The translations under genes were made by a program, and so were the position numbers. The notes beneath the pieces are model-generated. The model was given only the letters and a program-made list of their open reading frames with translations. It ran no database searches and was not told the origin of the DNA. A stretch of DNA of 64,000 nucleotides from Takifugu bimaculatus (taxonomy: Eukaryota > Chordata > Actinopteri > Tetraodontiformes > Tetraodontidae). Positions within the stretch are counted from its first letter, which is position 1, and the number at the start of each line of letters is the position of its first letter. The stretch covers positions 14,177,804-14,241,803 of the forward strand of contig CP034986.1 in NCBI GenBank assembly GCA_004026145.2, written 5' to 3'. Below are positions 39,108-50,645 of the stretch, piece after piece.

Positions 39108-40538
39108 ATGTGGTATCCTTAATTAACACAAAAATCCTTTTGTCTCCAGGCTCTGACCAGGGCAATTTGTGGGTGTTCAGCTGAGAATGTGGGAAAATTA
39201 TTAATTAAGTAACCCTAAAGAAAGTGAGAGGAGAAGCAGCTCCTAAAAGAGAGAAAGATGCAAGGAAGGTCTGATCTCTGGCTAAAACCGAAGAAAGGTT
39301 CAGTAGTGCACTCACTTCTGAATGACTCAAACCAAAGGCCAGGCTTTCATGGCTCTAATTACACTCTGGAAATTACAGTTATTGCACAGTAAACAAAAAA
39401 AGAGGCAGCAACGGGATGGGTCCGCATGTCTGCTGTCGTGGGACTGGAAGCTTCCTCTACTGCATGCAGAAGTTCTCATAAATCTAATTTTCTTTCAATT
39501 ATGCACACACAAATTAAAGCACTGGTGATAAAAACCCTGTGAGCTGAATCCCAAATGATGAGAGGGCCATTAGGAGGTCTGTGTGTGATGTCTGTGGGCA
39601 ATGCAAAACCACAGTAGGTTATGAGCCAGCAAATAGACTCATCCGATTCACACTGCACCAGCCTAGTTACTGTGTGTGTCAGCTGCTTGAAGCCACTTTA
39701 AATCCATGCAGATGAGCTGCTTGTGTTGCGAGGTGGATGTTTGATGGATGCAAAGGGAAGATTGATGCTACTTCAGATGTAGGGAGCTGTTTATCGGACT
39801 GGGAGGAGCAATGTGCAACACACATTATGAGGGATGGAACAGCGTAACAGTCAGAGGTGAGAATATTGAAAAAACAGCATTAGTAGGGTAAAAAAAAGGA
39901 CAGTGAGATTTAGTAAATGTGCATTCATTTTTGGGCAGGAAAACCAGAAGTGGGTTTGTACTGAATTGAATTTGATGTGGTTGTGTCAAATCAAAGAGGC
40001 TACTTTTAGTCCATCAAAATATAAAGTTTTATTTTCTATTCAGTTTAAAGCCCTGAAAGCGGAAAAACATGTTGGAACCTTGACAGCACAGCGCTGCTGC
40101 AACAGCATCTGAAAGTGGAAATCCGCTTTAATCCAAATTATATGTGGGATAACAATGTTGTGACAGGCAGCAGAATTTAAAAGTAATAAACACAAGTCTC
40201 CAATTTAAAGCCACTGAAAACAAACTGTCAGCTATAGCTGAAAATGTATTTACTTTTAACAGTCGTGGCAAACCTAGCGCACAGAATGTTAATTACGATG
40301 CATCCGGTTAAAAAGCAGGTGGAGTTTACGGATCAAAGCACAAGCAATCACACACTTTTGCGTCCAGCTGCTGCAGGTTCCCTCACCAGATTGATCTGTG
40401 CGATAGCCGAGAGCACCGGCCACATCCATTCAGCGAATAAGTGCTGGGACAAGCTGTTCTTTCAGAGGCGAGCCAGCCAACAATAGGCCCCCTAATAGCT
40501 CCAGTTTGTCTCAGTTAAGAGTAACACCCCTCTTTTTA
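39108..40538. other. Unique non-coding sequence
   Basis: About 1.4 kb without recognised gene, RNA or transposon. Only short open frames are present. Confidence 0.5.
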
Positions 40539-40574
<36 letters not shown>

Positions 40575-40612
40575 ACGCACACGCACATACACACACACAG
40601 ACACACACACAA
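40539..40612. repeat. Compound (CA)n/(CACACG)n microsatellite
   Basis: A perfect CA run is followed by several CACACG units, then CATACA and CAGACA interruptions, for a total of about 74 bp. It is the longest dinucleotide-type array in the window. Confidence 0.96.
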
Positions 40613-41099
40613 CCTCTGACATTACACCTCACTGCTGTGTTGATTAAATAACACCTCCATCTCTCTGTTTAGCTACTCTCACAGCCAATGATTGTGTCAT
40701 TTTTTCCACCTTTTTTCATTTCATCGCTCAGCAAATCTGAGGCTAATTTACTTGACAGAATCCTTGAAACCAGGGAGCGTATCCCTGAAAACACCCTAAC
40801 CCTGGACATCCCTCTGCAGGCAGCATGGGAGAGACGAGAAAATCATTTACTTTGCATCTCAATGCAACAGAACTTGCTGTAAACGAGGTGTAGGTGCATG
40901 CTGGTGGAGCAGGCGAGCATAAGTAAACGGACAACCATAAACTAATGATATGATTAACAACAAACATAACTTAATCAAATTCTGTTTACTGTATATTCAA
41001 AATTCATGAGTGCGGGCGACGCCTCAGAGATACGCAATTCTGTGCCGTAAAGTCTCAAACAAACCAGCGCACATATGGTGGGAACCTTCTTCCCTCGCT
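40613..41099. other. Unique non-coding sequence
   Basis: No gene or repeat recognised between the CA array and the 11-bp minisatellite. Confidence 0.5.
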
Positions 41100-41168
41100 T
41101 CCTCCTCCCATCCTCCTCCCATCCTCCTCCCATCCTCCTTCCATCCTCCTTCCATCCTCCTCCCATCC
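41100..41168. repeat. 11-bp pyrimidine-rich minisatellite, about 6 copies
   Basis: Units of catcctcctcc repeat with an exact 11-bp period (the A recurs at 41110, 41121, 41132, 41143, 41154 and 41165). Two adjacent units carry a C-to-T change (cctccttc). The minus strand encodes a GGWKEDGRRM-like low-complexity string, which is a by-product. Confidence 0.93.
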
Positions 41169-44100
41169 ACAGCAGCGTGCAGAAGTTTTCAAGGAGATTG
41201 TTTGTGATTGTGTGAAGTAGAGTGAAAGTGGGACGCATTACAGCCATGATGAGCCGAAGAAGGACAGACAGACAAACAAAGCAATTACATGATTCACTTG
41301 TGTATCATCTGCCCTGCTCATCACGGCTCTTCTCTGTTCTAATTTATTTTAAAACAGGGCATTTGAACCATCTTCGGAATGTTACTGGCTCACTGCAGTA
41401 CTTGAAAAGATTTCTGTGAATTGTACTTGCATGCTAGACAGTCACACGTGCCACAAGGTTGTGTGATCGTCATTGTTCTGAGAGTTGTTGTCATTTGTTC
41501 TTTGACAATTGAAGCAGAAATCACCTCTTAGAGCCCAAATCTTTCATTGGATAAAATCAAAAGATTAGAGTCAAACCTGGGTCTGATCCTACTGAAGATC
41601 TGTCTCTTATATAGATGTAGACATATAGATATAGATACACACACTGATGACATCATAGGACGCTTGTATCACCGGGTGAGATCTCTCTTTGTCTGCCTTC
41701 ATCCACTTTCTGCCCCCAATCAGTGTGTAGGCAAACAAAGACACAACCCTGGAGCTGCAGACCTTAGCACAAGCCTGCTGATGGATCCACACAAGCGCCA
41801 TCCTTGCGGGGATGATTTTGGACTCAGCCGTCACTATTCCAGCTGTTTATGTTGAACGTCACACCGGTCTGCCATTACCGCACCAGTGCCGTTCTCCTCT
41901 ACATCTCTGCAGCCATCTGACCTCTGACCTCCTTTCATATGTTGCTAGATGGCTAGAAAAACAGCCATTGTTGAGAATACAGAATAATCGACAGGCATCA
42001 GACCTGTACTCTGATTTATAGATAAACACTTGATCCTCACACACCACATGGACACAATTCAAAGCCTACAGGAAGCGCTAACCTCTGCAATTGACTACAT
42101 TGTGCTTCATAAAATAGAACAAACAAAAACTGCAGTCTTACAGCTGACAGGTTAATAAGAATGTAATTAGTAGTTCTTTCATAAAATGACTTAAATCCGG
42201 ATCTTCTGTCGGACTCTGAAAGAGATCCTCAGATGTAATTTTGGTCACTTCAGCACCATAAATACAATCTAGGCGCTTTATTCCTGAGAAAAAAACAGCA
42301 TCTCCACAGAAACTACCTGTGAAATCTCCCATCCCAGACAAACAAGCAACACAATGAAAGAGAAAACTGTGTATTTTTGCCTGGTTTCACGTCTACAGAA
42401 AATATGACAAAACCTTCTGTGTGCCGATCAAAACACACTGCGCTCAATTTAAACCTCTGTGAGCTGATTTCAATTAAATCGGAAAGAAAGTCAAAAACAA
42501 AGCAAGTAAAAAGAGGCGAATCCATCCCAAAACTTGCTTATTCCACGCCTTTGGAAATGGGAGACCGTAAAAGTTAGCTGTACGCAATTTGCAGTTAATG
42601 GTGTAAAACAATTTAAATGACCGACGTGATTCTTTGAACAGCAGAGACATGAAACAGACTCAAGTGTGTGCTTTCATCCTCAAGTCACAGATTGAAACTT
42701 CTGTTGGCAGAGATACACACGGACCCCTGAGCTCTCCCATTGTCCTTTACCAAGAGTCTGCTGTGTTCGCTGTACCATCGGCCTGCTGAAGTAAAAGCCA
42801 TTTAGCAGAAGCCTCTAAATACCAGCACAGTGCTGAGTGTGTCAGTGAAGGCTGACACAAAGTGGAGATTTATTAAATATTTTGGATGCTATGCATCTGC
42901 GGATGCTGAAGAATGACCAGCGGCGTTCCTTCTGAGTGTTAAGGAGAAACGGAAATCAATACTTCACCCCATTTCTGCTGTATACATCAGTCTGAAGTCC
43001 AGACATTGTATGGATTACAGGTCAGACCACAGATTCAGCAAAAACATGGCGTTACTTAAGAAGAAAAGTGGTAAAATGACAACGTAACCTTCGGCTTTAT
43101 GTACCTGCCCGATTGAGAAGCCATTTCGCTGTAATCCTAAACATGGGCCCTGACATCTCTGCAACCCAGCGTACGTGGGTGGAAAGAAACGAATGAACAA
43201 AGGACAATACGCCTTGTAATCCCGTTAGAGGATTAAGGGCTTCAGCACGCACATGCATTCACATACACAGCAGTGGAGAGTGCTGTTTTTTGTGTAGCAT
43301 CCCCTCTGACTTGCACTTGTTCATTAACCCCTACAGTCAGACTTAATGCTATTACACGGAGAGCCCTAACTGTCCGCAACCTTCTCTCAAGATGAGAAGT
43401 CAGGTTTGGCCCCTTTACTCGTCCTGACATGACTCCTCTCTAAAGTACTACAACAATGTTGTTAGCTTCTGACAAAATACACCTTAGGGTCATGTGTTGA
43501 CCTGCAAATGGCTCCTTCTGAGACGTTTAGGCAGACTTATGGTGGGATTATTGCATCCGAATCATTTCAAGGGTATAGGCACAGACTAAGACGCCATTAC
43601 CTTTAATATTCCCCCACAAAAAGGCTTTAGCATGGGGGGCAGAGGGATTAGAATGTCCGGGGTGGCTCCGAATGAGAGGCAGTGGGACCGGTCGGTACGC
43701 CGGATCCCTGTGACACTAATGATCACACCGGCAGCCGACAGAAAACAGCGGTTGGTGCCTCAGGCGCCACCTAAAGAAGGAACCACTCAAAACAGCTGCT
43801 GCGCCACTTTGATGAGCAGAGTGCAGTTATGTGGCTGGTGACATTGCTGGGGGCAAAGCTTTTGAAAGCTGCTCATGAACCACCCATATCTCCCACTAGG
43901 CCAACTCTGCCATTTAGGATTCAGCTTTGCTGCTTAGATGATCACACCTTCTTTTGTTTTACCTCCAAGCCATAGTCTGCTAGTCTGTTGGTTTTACCAT
44001 CTGTAATCACAGAAGGCAGAAAGAGTTCACCTTTCCACCTTCGGATCTGATAAACACACAATAATACCGTAATAAGAAAAAAGGACATTGTAACCCAAAA

Positions 44101-44676
44101 AGTGTGTGTCTTAAACGTGCTGTTCTGGATTTTAAACCAGAGGAAAGGTGATTGGTCCACTGCTACAGTGATTCTTCTTCCCTGGTATGTTCATTTGTGC
44201 ACCCACGGCTTGTCTCATTGTGAAAACCCTCACGTATCTCAAACTCAAGAGAGTTTTCAAAGATGTACTGGATACAGCAGCAATTATTCAGATTTGTCCT
44301 ACCTGATGATGACAGCAGGAAGGGAACATCACAATAGAAGAGAGGCGAGCAGCCCACGAGTCAGGCAGAGAGCCAGGAAAACAGAAAAGAGCAGAAAAAC
44401 GTTTGTTATTACTTAAATCGCCAATGGAGACAACAAAAGGACGGTCTGCTTTGGGACCGTCTGAGGTCTGAGCTGTTTTTGATCACTTCTGTGTGGAGTT
44501 CATGTCCTATTAAGCTTCATAGCATCAACTCTGTAGACTGTAGTCAGTCAGCTCCAAACCATATTTTATGACATTAATTCTCAACAAATTGCAGTCATTA
44601 TGCTGAGATTTCACCATTTACAAAAAATATTTAGCTCAGATTATAACACAAAGCCTATTTTCTATTTCTTTTTTCT
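41169..44676. other. Unique non-coding sequence, about 3.5 kb
   Basis: No gene recognised. A short atagat/atagatac patch lies at about 41612-41640. All open frames are at or below about 104 codons and show no domain. Confidence 0.5.
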
Positions 44677-44894
44677 TTTTCTTGACTGTCTTATTCCTTT
44701 CGGGTTCATGGGGAGGATGCTGGAGTCTGTCCCAGCTGAATATGGATAAAGGGAGGGTTCACCCTGGATGAGTTGTAGCACGTTGTAGTGAGCATGGGGG
44801 GGGGGGGGGGGGGTTAGGTACCTTGATCAAGGGTACCTTGGTGGTGCTCTAAAAGTGTCTTGGCACCTCCCCCTTGTACCAGAACACCTTCCTT
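44677..44894 (-). mobile_element. 5'-truncated SINE copy, L2-like tail, minus strand
   Basis: Read on the minus strand this copies the body and tail of the SINE at 3481-3790. It has ggaaggtgttctggtac, then cccttgatcaaggtacc, then an L2-like tail with cagctgggacagactccagc ending in cagtcaagaaaa. The tRNA-like head with A and B boxes is missing, and the copy stops abruptly at 44894 next to a T-rich stretch. Where the full copy has a short C run, this one has an 18-base homopolymer. Confidence 0.82.
44796..44813. repeat. Poly(G) tract of 18 inside the SINE
   Basis: Eighteen consecutive G (C on the SINE's own strand). The SINE copy at 3481 has only five C, broken from the rest by AAA, at the equivalent place, so this is a local expansion. 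Its length is likely to vary and to be error-prone in sequencing. Confidence 0.95.
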
Positions 44895-47344
44895 GTTTTT
44901 TTTTATTTTTAAATGCAGCAGCTGCTACATGTCTGATTATCTCCCAAACATAAATCTAAGATGTCAAAAATGTGACAATCGTCTGCAGGCGTTGTCAACT
45001 ACAAAGGGTCAAATTCTCTACACAGGAAGCAAGATTGAGGGATTTAACAGATGGCATGGACAAATCATGCAAGAGAGGATGAACATCAAATTGGTGTTGT
45101 GGTTATAATACAAAGCATGCATTTACCTAATTGGAATTAATAGACTGCATTTAAAATTTACATCTATAGAATGTTGCATTCATCCAACAACATGACCATG
45201 ACTATTTCCGGAGCAGCAGATTAGATTTAGATTTAGATTTTCTTTGTAGAGATTAAGATTTATGTCTGAAGGTGAAAACGCCACCTGGTGGCCAACATTG
45301 ATATTGAAACATATTAAATCTGATCAGCTCCAGGAAAATAATATAAAATGTGTCGTGATGGGTGGGTGTTAATGACTATGGAATTCTGGGAGGGATATTA
45401 AAACATCTATATTTACAACAGCAGTTCATCTAAATACATTTGATAAAGCATATGTACAAGCAGCTCCACGGATTAAATGAGATTCCCCTCAAATGTACAG
45501 AGAAACATTAAAGATGTGATGAACTATCCGACCCGAAACATTCCCTGTTCTTTGCAAACACTTTCCTGCTTTAAGTCACAGATGTGGTTGTGTCTGAATA
45601 AACCGACAGGGCTCACACACAGCTCTGATCGCTCTTTCGTTGTTACCCCAAGCAGCCCAACCCTTCCACACCACCCTGAGCAAAAAAAAGAGAGGGTTAA
45701 AGAAGGCTGCGCTGCTCCTTTCACCGAGTTCTGACAGGATAAAGTCAAAGATGTAAACCCTACTTCAAAAACGGCATAAGGGGAGCGAGCTTTACATTCT
45801 GTTAATCTGACCTGTGGGCATCTCTTAAACCAGTAGCTCTAAAGTTAATCCCCCGACTGTGCCGCTGCTCTGTCTGGATCTGGCTCTGCGCTACAGTCCA
45901 CAGATCACTGTATGTCAAGAGGATGTTGAACCCCTGACACGCTTTAAGTCGGCTTGTTTCTGGAAAAACAACACGGGCCCGGTTATCTCTTCCAGATATA
46001 ATCAGGGATTGGAATTCAGTGTCTTTTCTGTGTTTTTAAGATAGTCTGGACTGACGACGTGTCAGTTTAGCATGAACAGTCACTCAGACGAAGACCGGAG
46101 ACACACGAGGACACCGCACAGAGAACAGCTGGCTGGACTAAGCTTCTACTGAATTGATGCATAATTGATTTCTAATAAGCGCTGCTGTTTAGGGAGCCTG
46201 GTGGTTTCCTTTATGCAAGAAAATCCTATTTTAACTGTTGGACCTTTAAAAGCTGATTTTCAAGAAGAACCCCTGTCAAGACAGATGGGCAATGCATCAC
46301 CACGTCCTCCCAGGGGCGAGACTATAACCTGCTGATGGACACGGCCGTGAACGCGGCATTCACCTCCACCACTGTTGATTACATCATGTCATGCGTTTGT
46401 CTTCTTTTCACTGCTGTTTCCACCTAATTAGGGTCTGAGGAGGTGCTGGAACATCCTGGATGAGCCAAAGGTTTGATTTCAGTCAGCCTCATGTTGGAAA
46501 AATGATACTGCTGCATCACGTTCCTACACATGTGCTCAATCTTGGTGATTTTTGAGAGATTTACACTCATTGTCCAGCATTATATATAATCAGCTGTACA
46601 GTAACCACGCAGCACTAGATATAAACCTAACACAATACTGGATCATTTTTAATGTATCAAGTACTTTTGGAATAGTTGGACGACTGCAGCTCCGCAGGAC
46701 TTCACAGGAATGTTACTTAAATACAAAAAGAAAGAAAATACTTGTTTACTCTCCTGCCAAAACAAGAAAATGAAAATAGATGTACACACGATGTACTTGT
46801 TTGGTAACTATTTAATAATTCATGTTTACATCCTAATGAATATTAAGATGATCAACAAAAAGCCCCACAGATGCATCTCTCAGCTGAAAACGCTGAACAG
46901 ACATATGAGAGTTTGGTATTAATCTCATCTGTCTTTTGACTAGAAAGCAAATAAGCCCATTTCCAGGGAATGTCTGATTCCATTAAGGACCCAAATCTGC
47001 TTCTGGAAGTTCAGTCTGTTTAGTGTAAAATTTGTCAGATTCCATTAATCTATTGAAATTTCCAAAACTGAGGCTCCGTCCCAGCAATATTCATCCAAAT
47101 TAGAACAGTTAGGGCAGATGTTAAACTCCATCCTGTGATGTTGACATGCTTCAACGGTCCGTTTGTGTGTAATCCCCAAGCGTCATACATGATGGACTTA
47201 AACTCTAACCTCCAACTTGGTTGTATAACTGCTGGCTAAGTAAGCACACATGAATGTTTCCCAGTCTTCTCTGAGCTCGCATATGTGACAGTGACACTCC
47301 CATCAGTCAGTTCCTCTCATTTCTTTCTTCAAGTTAATGCAGGA
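44895..47344. other. Unique non-coding sequence
   Basis: No gene recognised in about 2.4 kb. A small hexamer run (tttaga)n lies at about 45220-45240. Confidence 0.5.
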
Positions 47345-47361
47345 CCCCCCCCCCCCCCCCC
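47345..47361. repeat. Poly(C) tract of 17
   Basis: Seventeen consecutive C in otherwise AT-rich sequence, not within a recognised mobile element. Confidence 0.95.
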
Positions 47362-48057
47362 AAATATTCACGTGCATTCACTTGCATCTCATTCATGTTG
47401 CCTGGCAGTGGTTGCTGCTGACAAACTGCACAGACGATAACATTCTGCAGTGTTTTGTCCAAGAAAACCATTCATGCTATGCATACATTGTGAAATAACT
47501 GCATTAATGCCCACGCACATCACACAATGAATATTATTGTTACTACCCAACGCTAGCTCGGGTTCATTTGAAGCAGGGACAATGAAGGAGTAATCGAGAA
47601 TCATCTTAATAAATAAACAGGCATAATTCTTCATGTCTGTGCTGCATGTGTTGAAGTGTGTGTCGGCGGTGGTAACTGTTTTTGTTTTAACACGCGTCCT
47701 GGCTCATGACACAGCATTTAGCTTTTGGGTTGGCCAGAGGCTCAGCAAGTGGGAGCTGCAGCGTGTGTGGGTGAAAAAATAAAAATGATATAGAAACTAT
47801 ATCTAACAGTATGGGTGGCGAGACAGCGGCGCTTAAGTATCACAAATGGGAGATACGTGACATGAAATATCTCCATAGAGTGCTTCAGTGGAGTGTGACT
47901 GTGAGGGACCGTCACTGATTATTCAAGGCTCCAATGGAACATCCAATGCGCTCCCGTCAGGGTCTTTTCCAACAGGTTCTCGATCTTTTTCACTTTTCTA
48001 TTCAAGCTAAAAACCTCTTAGCATCTAATACAGCGAGACACTATGGTATTGGAAAAC
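47362..48057. other. Unique non-coding sequence
   Basis: About 700 bp between the poly(C) tract and the left end of the pogo-like element. Nothing recognised. Confidence 0.5.
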
Positions 48058-48240
48058 TACCGTATTTTCAGGACCATAAGGGGCACTGTATCAAAAGGTG
48101 CAGTCTCAGTTATGGTGCTATTTCTGTATTTAAAACATACACAAGGCGCACCGGATTATTAGGCGCATGCTGAAACATACAGTAAAAAATTACCACGGAA
48201 GTAAAACAGTGAGTTTCGACACATTTATTGAACAAAATAT

Positions 48241-48480
48241 TCATTCTTCCGCCACAAAACCATCAAAGTTTTCATCTTCTGTATCTGAATTAAACAGCTG
48301 CGCTATTTCACTGTCCAACATCCTGAATTACTCTTCTTCATCATCTGAATCGGACTCACCGACCGGTTCCGCTTCAGCATTGATTTTGTGAAAGCTCTTC
48401 TAATACATGAAGACGGTATCATAGCCCAGGCGTCTACAATCCACCCGCATATGGTGGCATAACCTGCCCGCCACTGCCTC
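48241..48480 (-). pseudogene. C-terminal remnant of pogo-like transposase
   Basis: On the minus strand, WIVDAWAMIP followed by CIRRAFTK matches the pattern that closes the DDE domain of pogo/Tigger transposases (W-V/I-x-x-A-W, I-P, R/S-F-x-K). After one frame change comes an acidic tail, AEAEPVGESDSDDEEE then a stop. Beyond it, in the same frame, LDSEIAQLF and a final FDGFVAEE end before the stop at 48241-48243. The in-frame stop and frame change show decay. The catalytic Asp-containing blocks that should precede it are missing. Confidence 0.6.
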
Positions 48481-48521
48481 ATAGATGTGGCTGGGCGCGG
48501 TTATCTTCGGCAGTAGGTGCG

Positions 48522-48960
48522 GAAGATGGCCGCCCTCTCCTGGTTAGGGTTAGGGTTAGGGAAGATGGCCGCCCTCTCCTGGTTAGGGTTAGGGTTAGGG
48601 AAGATGGCCGCCCTCTCCTGGTTAGGGTTAGGGTTAGGGAAGATGGCCGCCCTCTCCTGGTTAGGGTTAGGGAAGATGGCCGCCCTCTCCTGGTTAGGGT
48701 TAGGGTTAGGGAAGATGGCCGCCCTCTCCTGGTTAGGGTTAGGGAAGATGGCCACCCTCTCCTGGTTAGGGTTAGGGTTAGGGAAGATGGCCACCCTCTC
48801 CTGGTTAGGGTTAGGGTTAGGGAAGATGGCCACCCTCTCCTGGTTAGGGTTAGGGTTAGGGAAGATGGCCACCCTCTCCTGGTTAGGGTTAGGGTTAGGG
48901 AAGATGGCCGCCCTCTCCTGGTTAGGGTTAGGGTTAGGGAAGATGGCCGCCCTCTCCTGG
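48522..48960 (+). repeat. Telomere-like minisatellite, 12 units of 39/33 bp
   Basis: Each unit is gaagatggccgccctctcct plus gg, followed by two or three TTAGGG hexamers. Units start at 48522, 48561, 48600, 48639, 48672, 48711, 48744, 48783, 48822, 48861, 48900 and 48939. Nine spacers hold three hexamers (39-bp period) and two hold two (33 bp, after 48639 and 48711), giving 31 TTAGGG in all. Four neighbouring units (48744-48899) carry ggccacc in place of ggccgcc, showing spread of a variant. Because both periods are multiples of three, open frames of 148-174 codons run through on both strands. The minus frame repeats QERAAIF-PNPNPN. These are not host genes. Confidence 0.97.
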
Positions 48961-49126
48961 TAATCCACGGGCAGCCGCTGCGCAACAGTTGCCCTCGCGC
49001 GTATGGCGAGATGCCACCTCCTCATAAAGCGAAAACACTGATTGCTCGATTGCCATTTTCAGCCGCATCTTCGATGGCCTGCAGGTTAAAGTAAGCCTCA
49101 TATGCGTCTCACTTGTCCGGCGCCAT
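48938..49126 (-). pseudogene. N-terminal remnant of pogo-like transposase
   Basis: A likely start codon at 49126-49124 opens MAPDK, then an in-frame stop. The same frame continues as DAYEAYFNLQAIEDAAENGN, which looks like the first helices of a pogo/CENP-B-type helix-turn-helix. A frame change leads to MRRWHLA, where the RRW resembles the end of that DNA-binding domain. The frame then reads RLPVDYQERAAIF at the edge of the minisatellite. On the far side of the array the frame resumes as FRTYCRR before being lost. The repeat thus expanded within this coding segment. Stops and frame shifts make the gene dead. Confidence 0.58.
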
Positions 49127-49320
49127 TTTAGGGGATCCTTACGCGTAGGGGTGCCACTAATTGATTGGCGGAGCGTTTACCGTAGTGCACCTACCAAAGG
49201 TGTACAGCAGATTTTGGAACTCGGTCCACACACAAGGCGCTCCATATTATAAGGCGCACCGTCGATTTTTGAGAAAATCTCAGTGTTTTAGGTGCGCCTT
49301 ATGGTCGTGAAAATACGGTA

Positions 49321-50592
49321 ATAGATTTCTTAACATCCTACAAGCTTCAAACATCTCCAGCAGCTCCTTGTCCCTCCTGGACTGACGTGCTGTAACGTGT
49401 TTTCCGCCCCCCATATTATTGCCTGCTCTGACGCATATTAGCAGCACGTGCTACAGTCTTGCTTGTCTCCACAGGATCCCTGTTATAAACAGCCAATGAC
49501 ATTTCCTTTGCACAAGCTTGACATTTAGTTTGATGGATTTATTGACATTTTAAAACTTATTTTATACAGGGTATATATCACCAGCTTTTTGTGGCTCTCT
49601 GAGAGACCGTCTGACCTCAATGCTCTCCTGCCATGGTGACACAGTCCAAGCGCCTCACTTTTGACCCTGCATCCATGTTTTAATAAACACCAGTGTGGTG
49701 CCTCAGCATGATGTCTTCAAGATATTTTAGATCAATAAACCTAGGAAACAACAGCTTATTTTGATTGCTATGGCTGAGTGAAATCATAATGGGGGTTCTT
49801 TTCATAGAACGCATCTCGTGTGTTTAGAACAGCAAAGCTGAGGGAAGAGGCTGCTCACTAGCCCCCTAGCTACATAACAAAACTAAAAAAGATAAAATGA
49901 AGATTGGAGGCATGAACAACGATTATGGCTTAGTTGGGAGGGGAGCATCTAAAAGGTTTTGATAAAGTCTCTGCTCCTGTGTGCTTGTATCCTGCAAGAC
50001 CGGTGACAGAATGAGATGCGCTCAATGAAAGAGCTGCAGGGAAACACACTCACACTAAACATCCTCATCGGTGCTCCTGTCTCTACTCATTTGGCTCTCG
50101 AAGCCTTCTGACATAGTTTGTTTGCACCGTGTCCTGTGTAAAACCTTCCACCACCCACCACTGTTTGTTCTGCTCCTTAAAGCGCCACCTGTGCGTTTTA
50201 CTACCATAGTTTACGATGTTGTATTCTTGTGTCAGGTCTCAGTAGATTTATAGAGAGATTTTGTGCATGGGCGTTTGGTGACTCACAAGGTTTTTTTAAG
50301 GACAAAAGTCTTTGCTAACATGCAAATACGCTATCCTTGGGAGCCTAATAATGCTAAAATCTGTACAAAGGTGCATTTTCAAACTGTCAAAGATGTCTGT
50401 AAGCGCTGACCACTTAGCCTTCTCCATCCTCCCTGAACTCTTATTTACAGAATGTTAAGTAACACATTTATGGGCTGCTATTAGTCGGACACTTGCACTA
50501 GAATTCATATTGTGTATTAAAAGTGAGGATGTATCAGAAGGGATTTAAAATTGGAATACAGCTTCAGTATCTTGAGGATAGTTGGAATATTA
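49321..50592. other. Unique non-coding sequence
   Basis: About 1.3 kb to the right of the pogo-like element. No gene, RNA or further repeat recognised. Confidence 0.5.
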
Positions 50593-50645
50593 TTGTGTGT
50601 GTGTGCGTGTGTGCGTGTAAGAGAAAGAGAAAGAGAGAAAGAGAT
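50593..50645. repeat. (GT)n then (GAAA/GA)n simple repeat
   Basis: A GT/GCGT run of about 25 bp passes into a purine tract of GAGAAA units of about 27 bp. Confidence 0.92.

Larger units (their letters stand above)
48058..49320 (-). mobile_element. Non-autonomous pogo-like DNA transposon with TIRs
   Basis: An element of about 1.26 kb bounded by inverted repeats. The left end ccgtattttcaggaccataa starts at 48060, and the right end read on the minus strand is ccgtattttcacgaccataa. The match runs for about 27 bp with two differences. TA flanks both ends (48058-48059 and 49319-49320), as expected for Tc1/mariner/pogo target duplications. Subterminal aaggcgcac-type motifs recur at both ends (about 48142-48168 and 49232-49262). 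The minus strand holds two transposase remnants separated by a telomere-like minisatellite; the central catalytic part is absent, so the element is a deletion derivative needing a helper. The superfamily rests on the TIR/TA layout and on the style of the C-terminal remnant; another TA-targeting family is possible. Confidence 0.8.

Noticed and set aside
40975..41247. Minus-strand frame with GGWKEDGRR-type repeats
   Set aside because: It is the reverse of the 11-bp pyrimidine minisatellite and shows no protein family.
48479..49025. Three long open frames (168 and 174 codons minus, 148 codons plus) through the same interval
   Set aside because: They exist because the 39/33-bp minisatellite period is a multiple of three, so no stop can arise. 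Only the 48501-49025 frame has meaning, as a decayed transposase piece.
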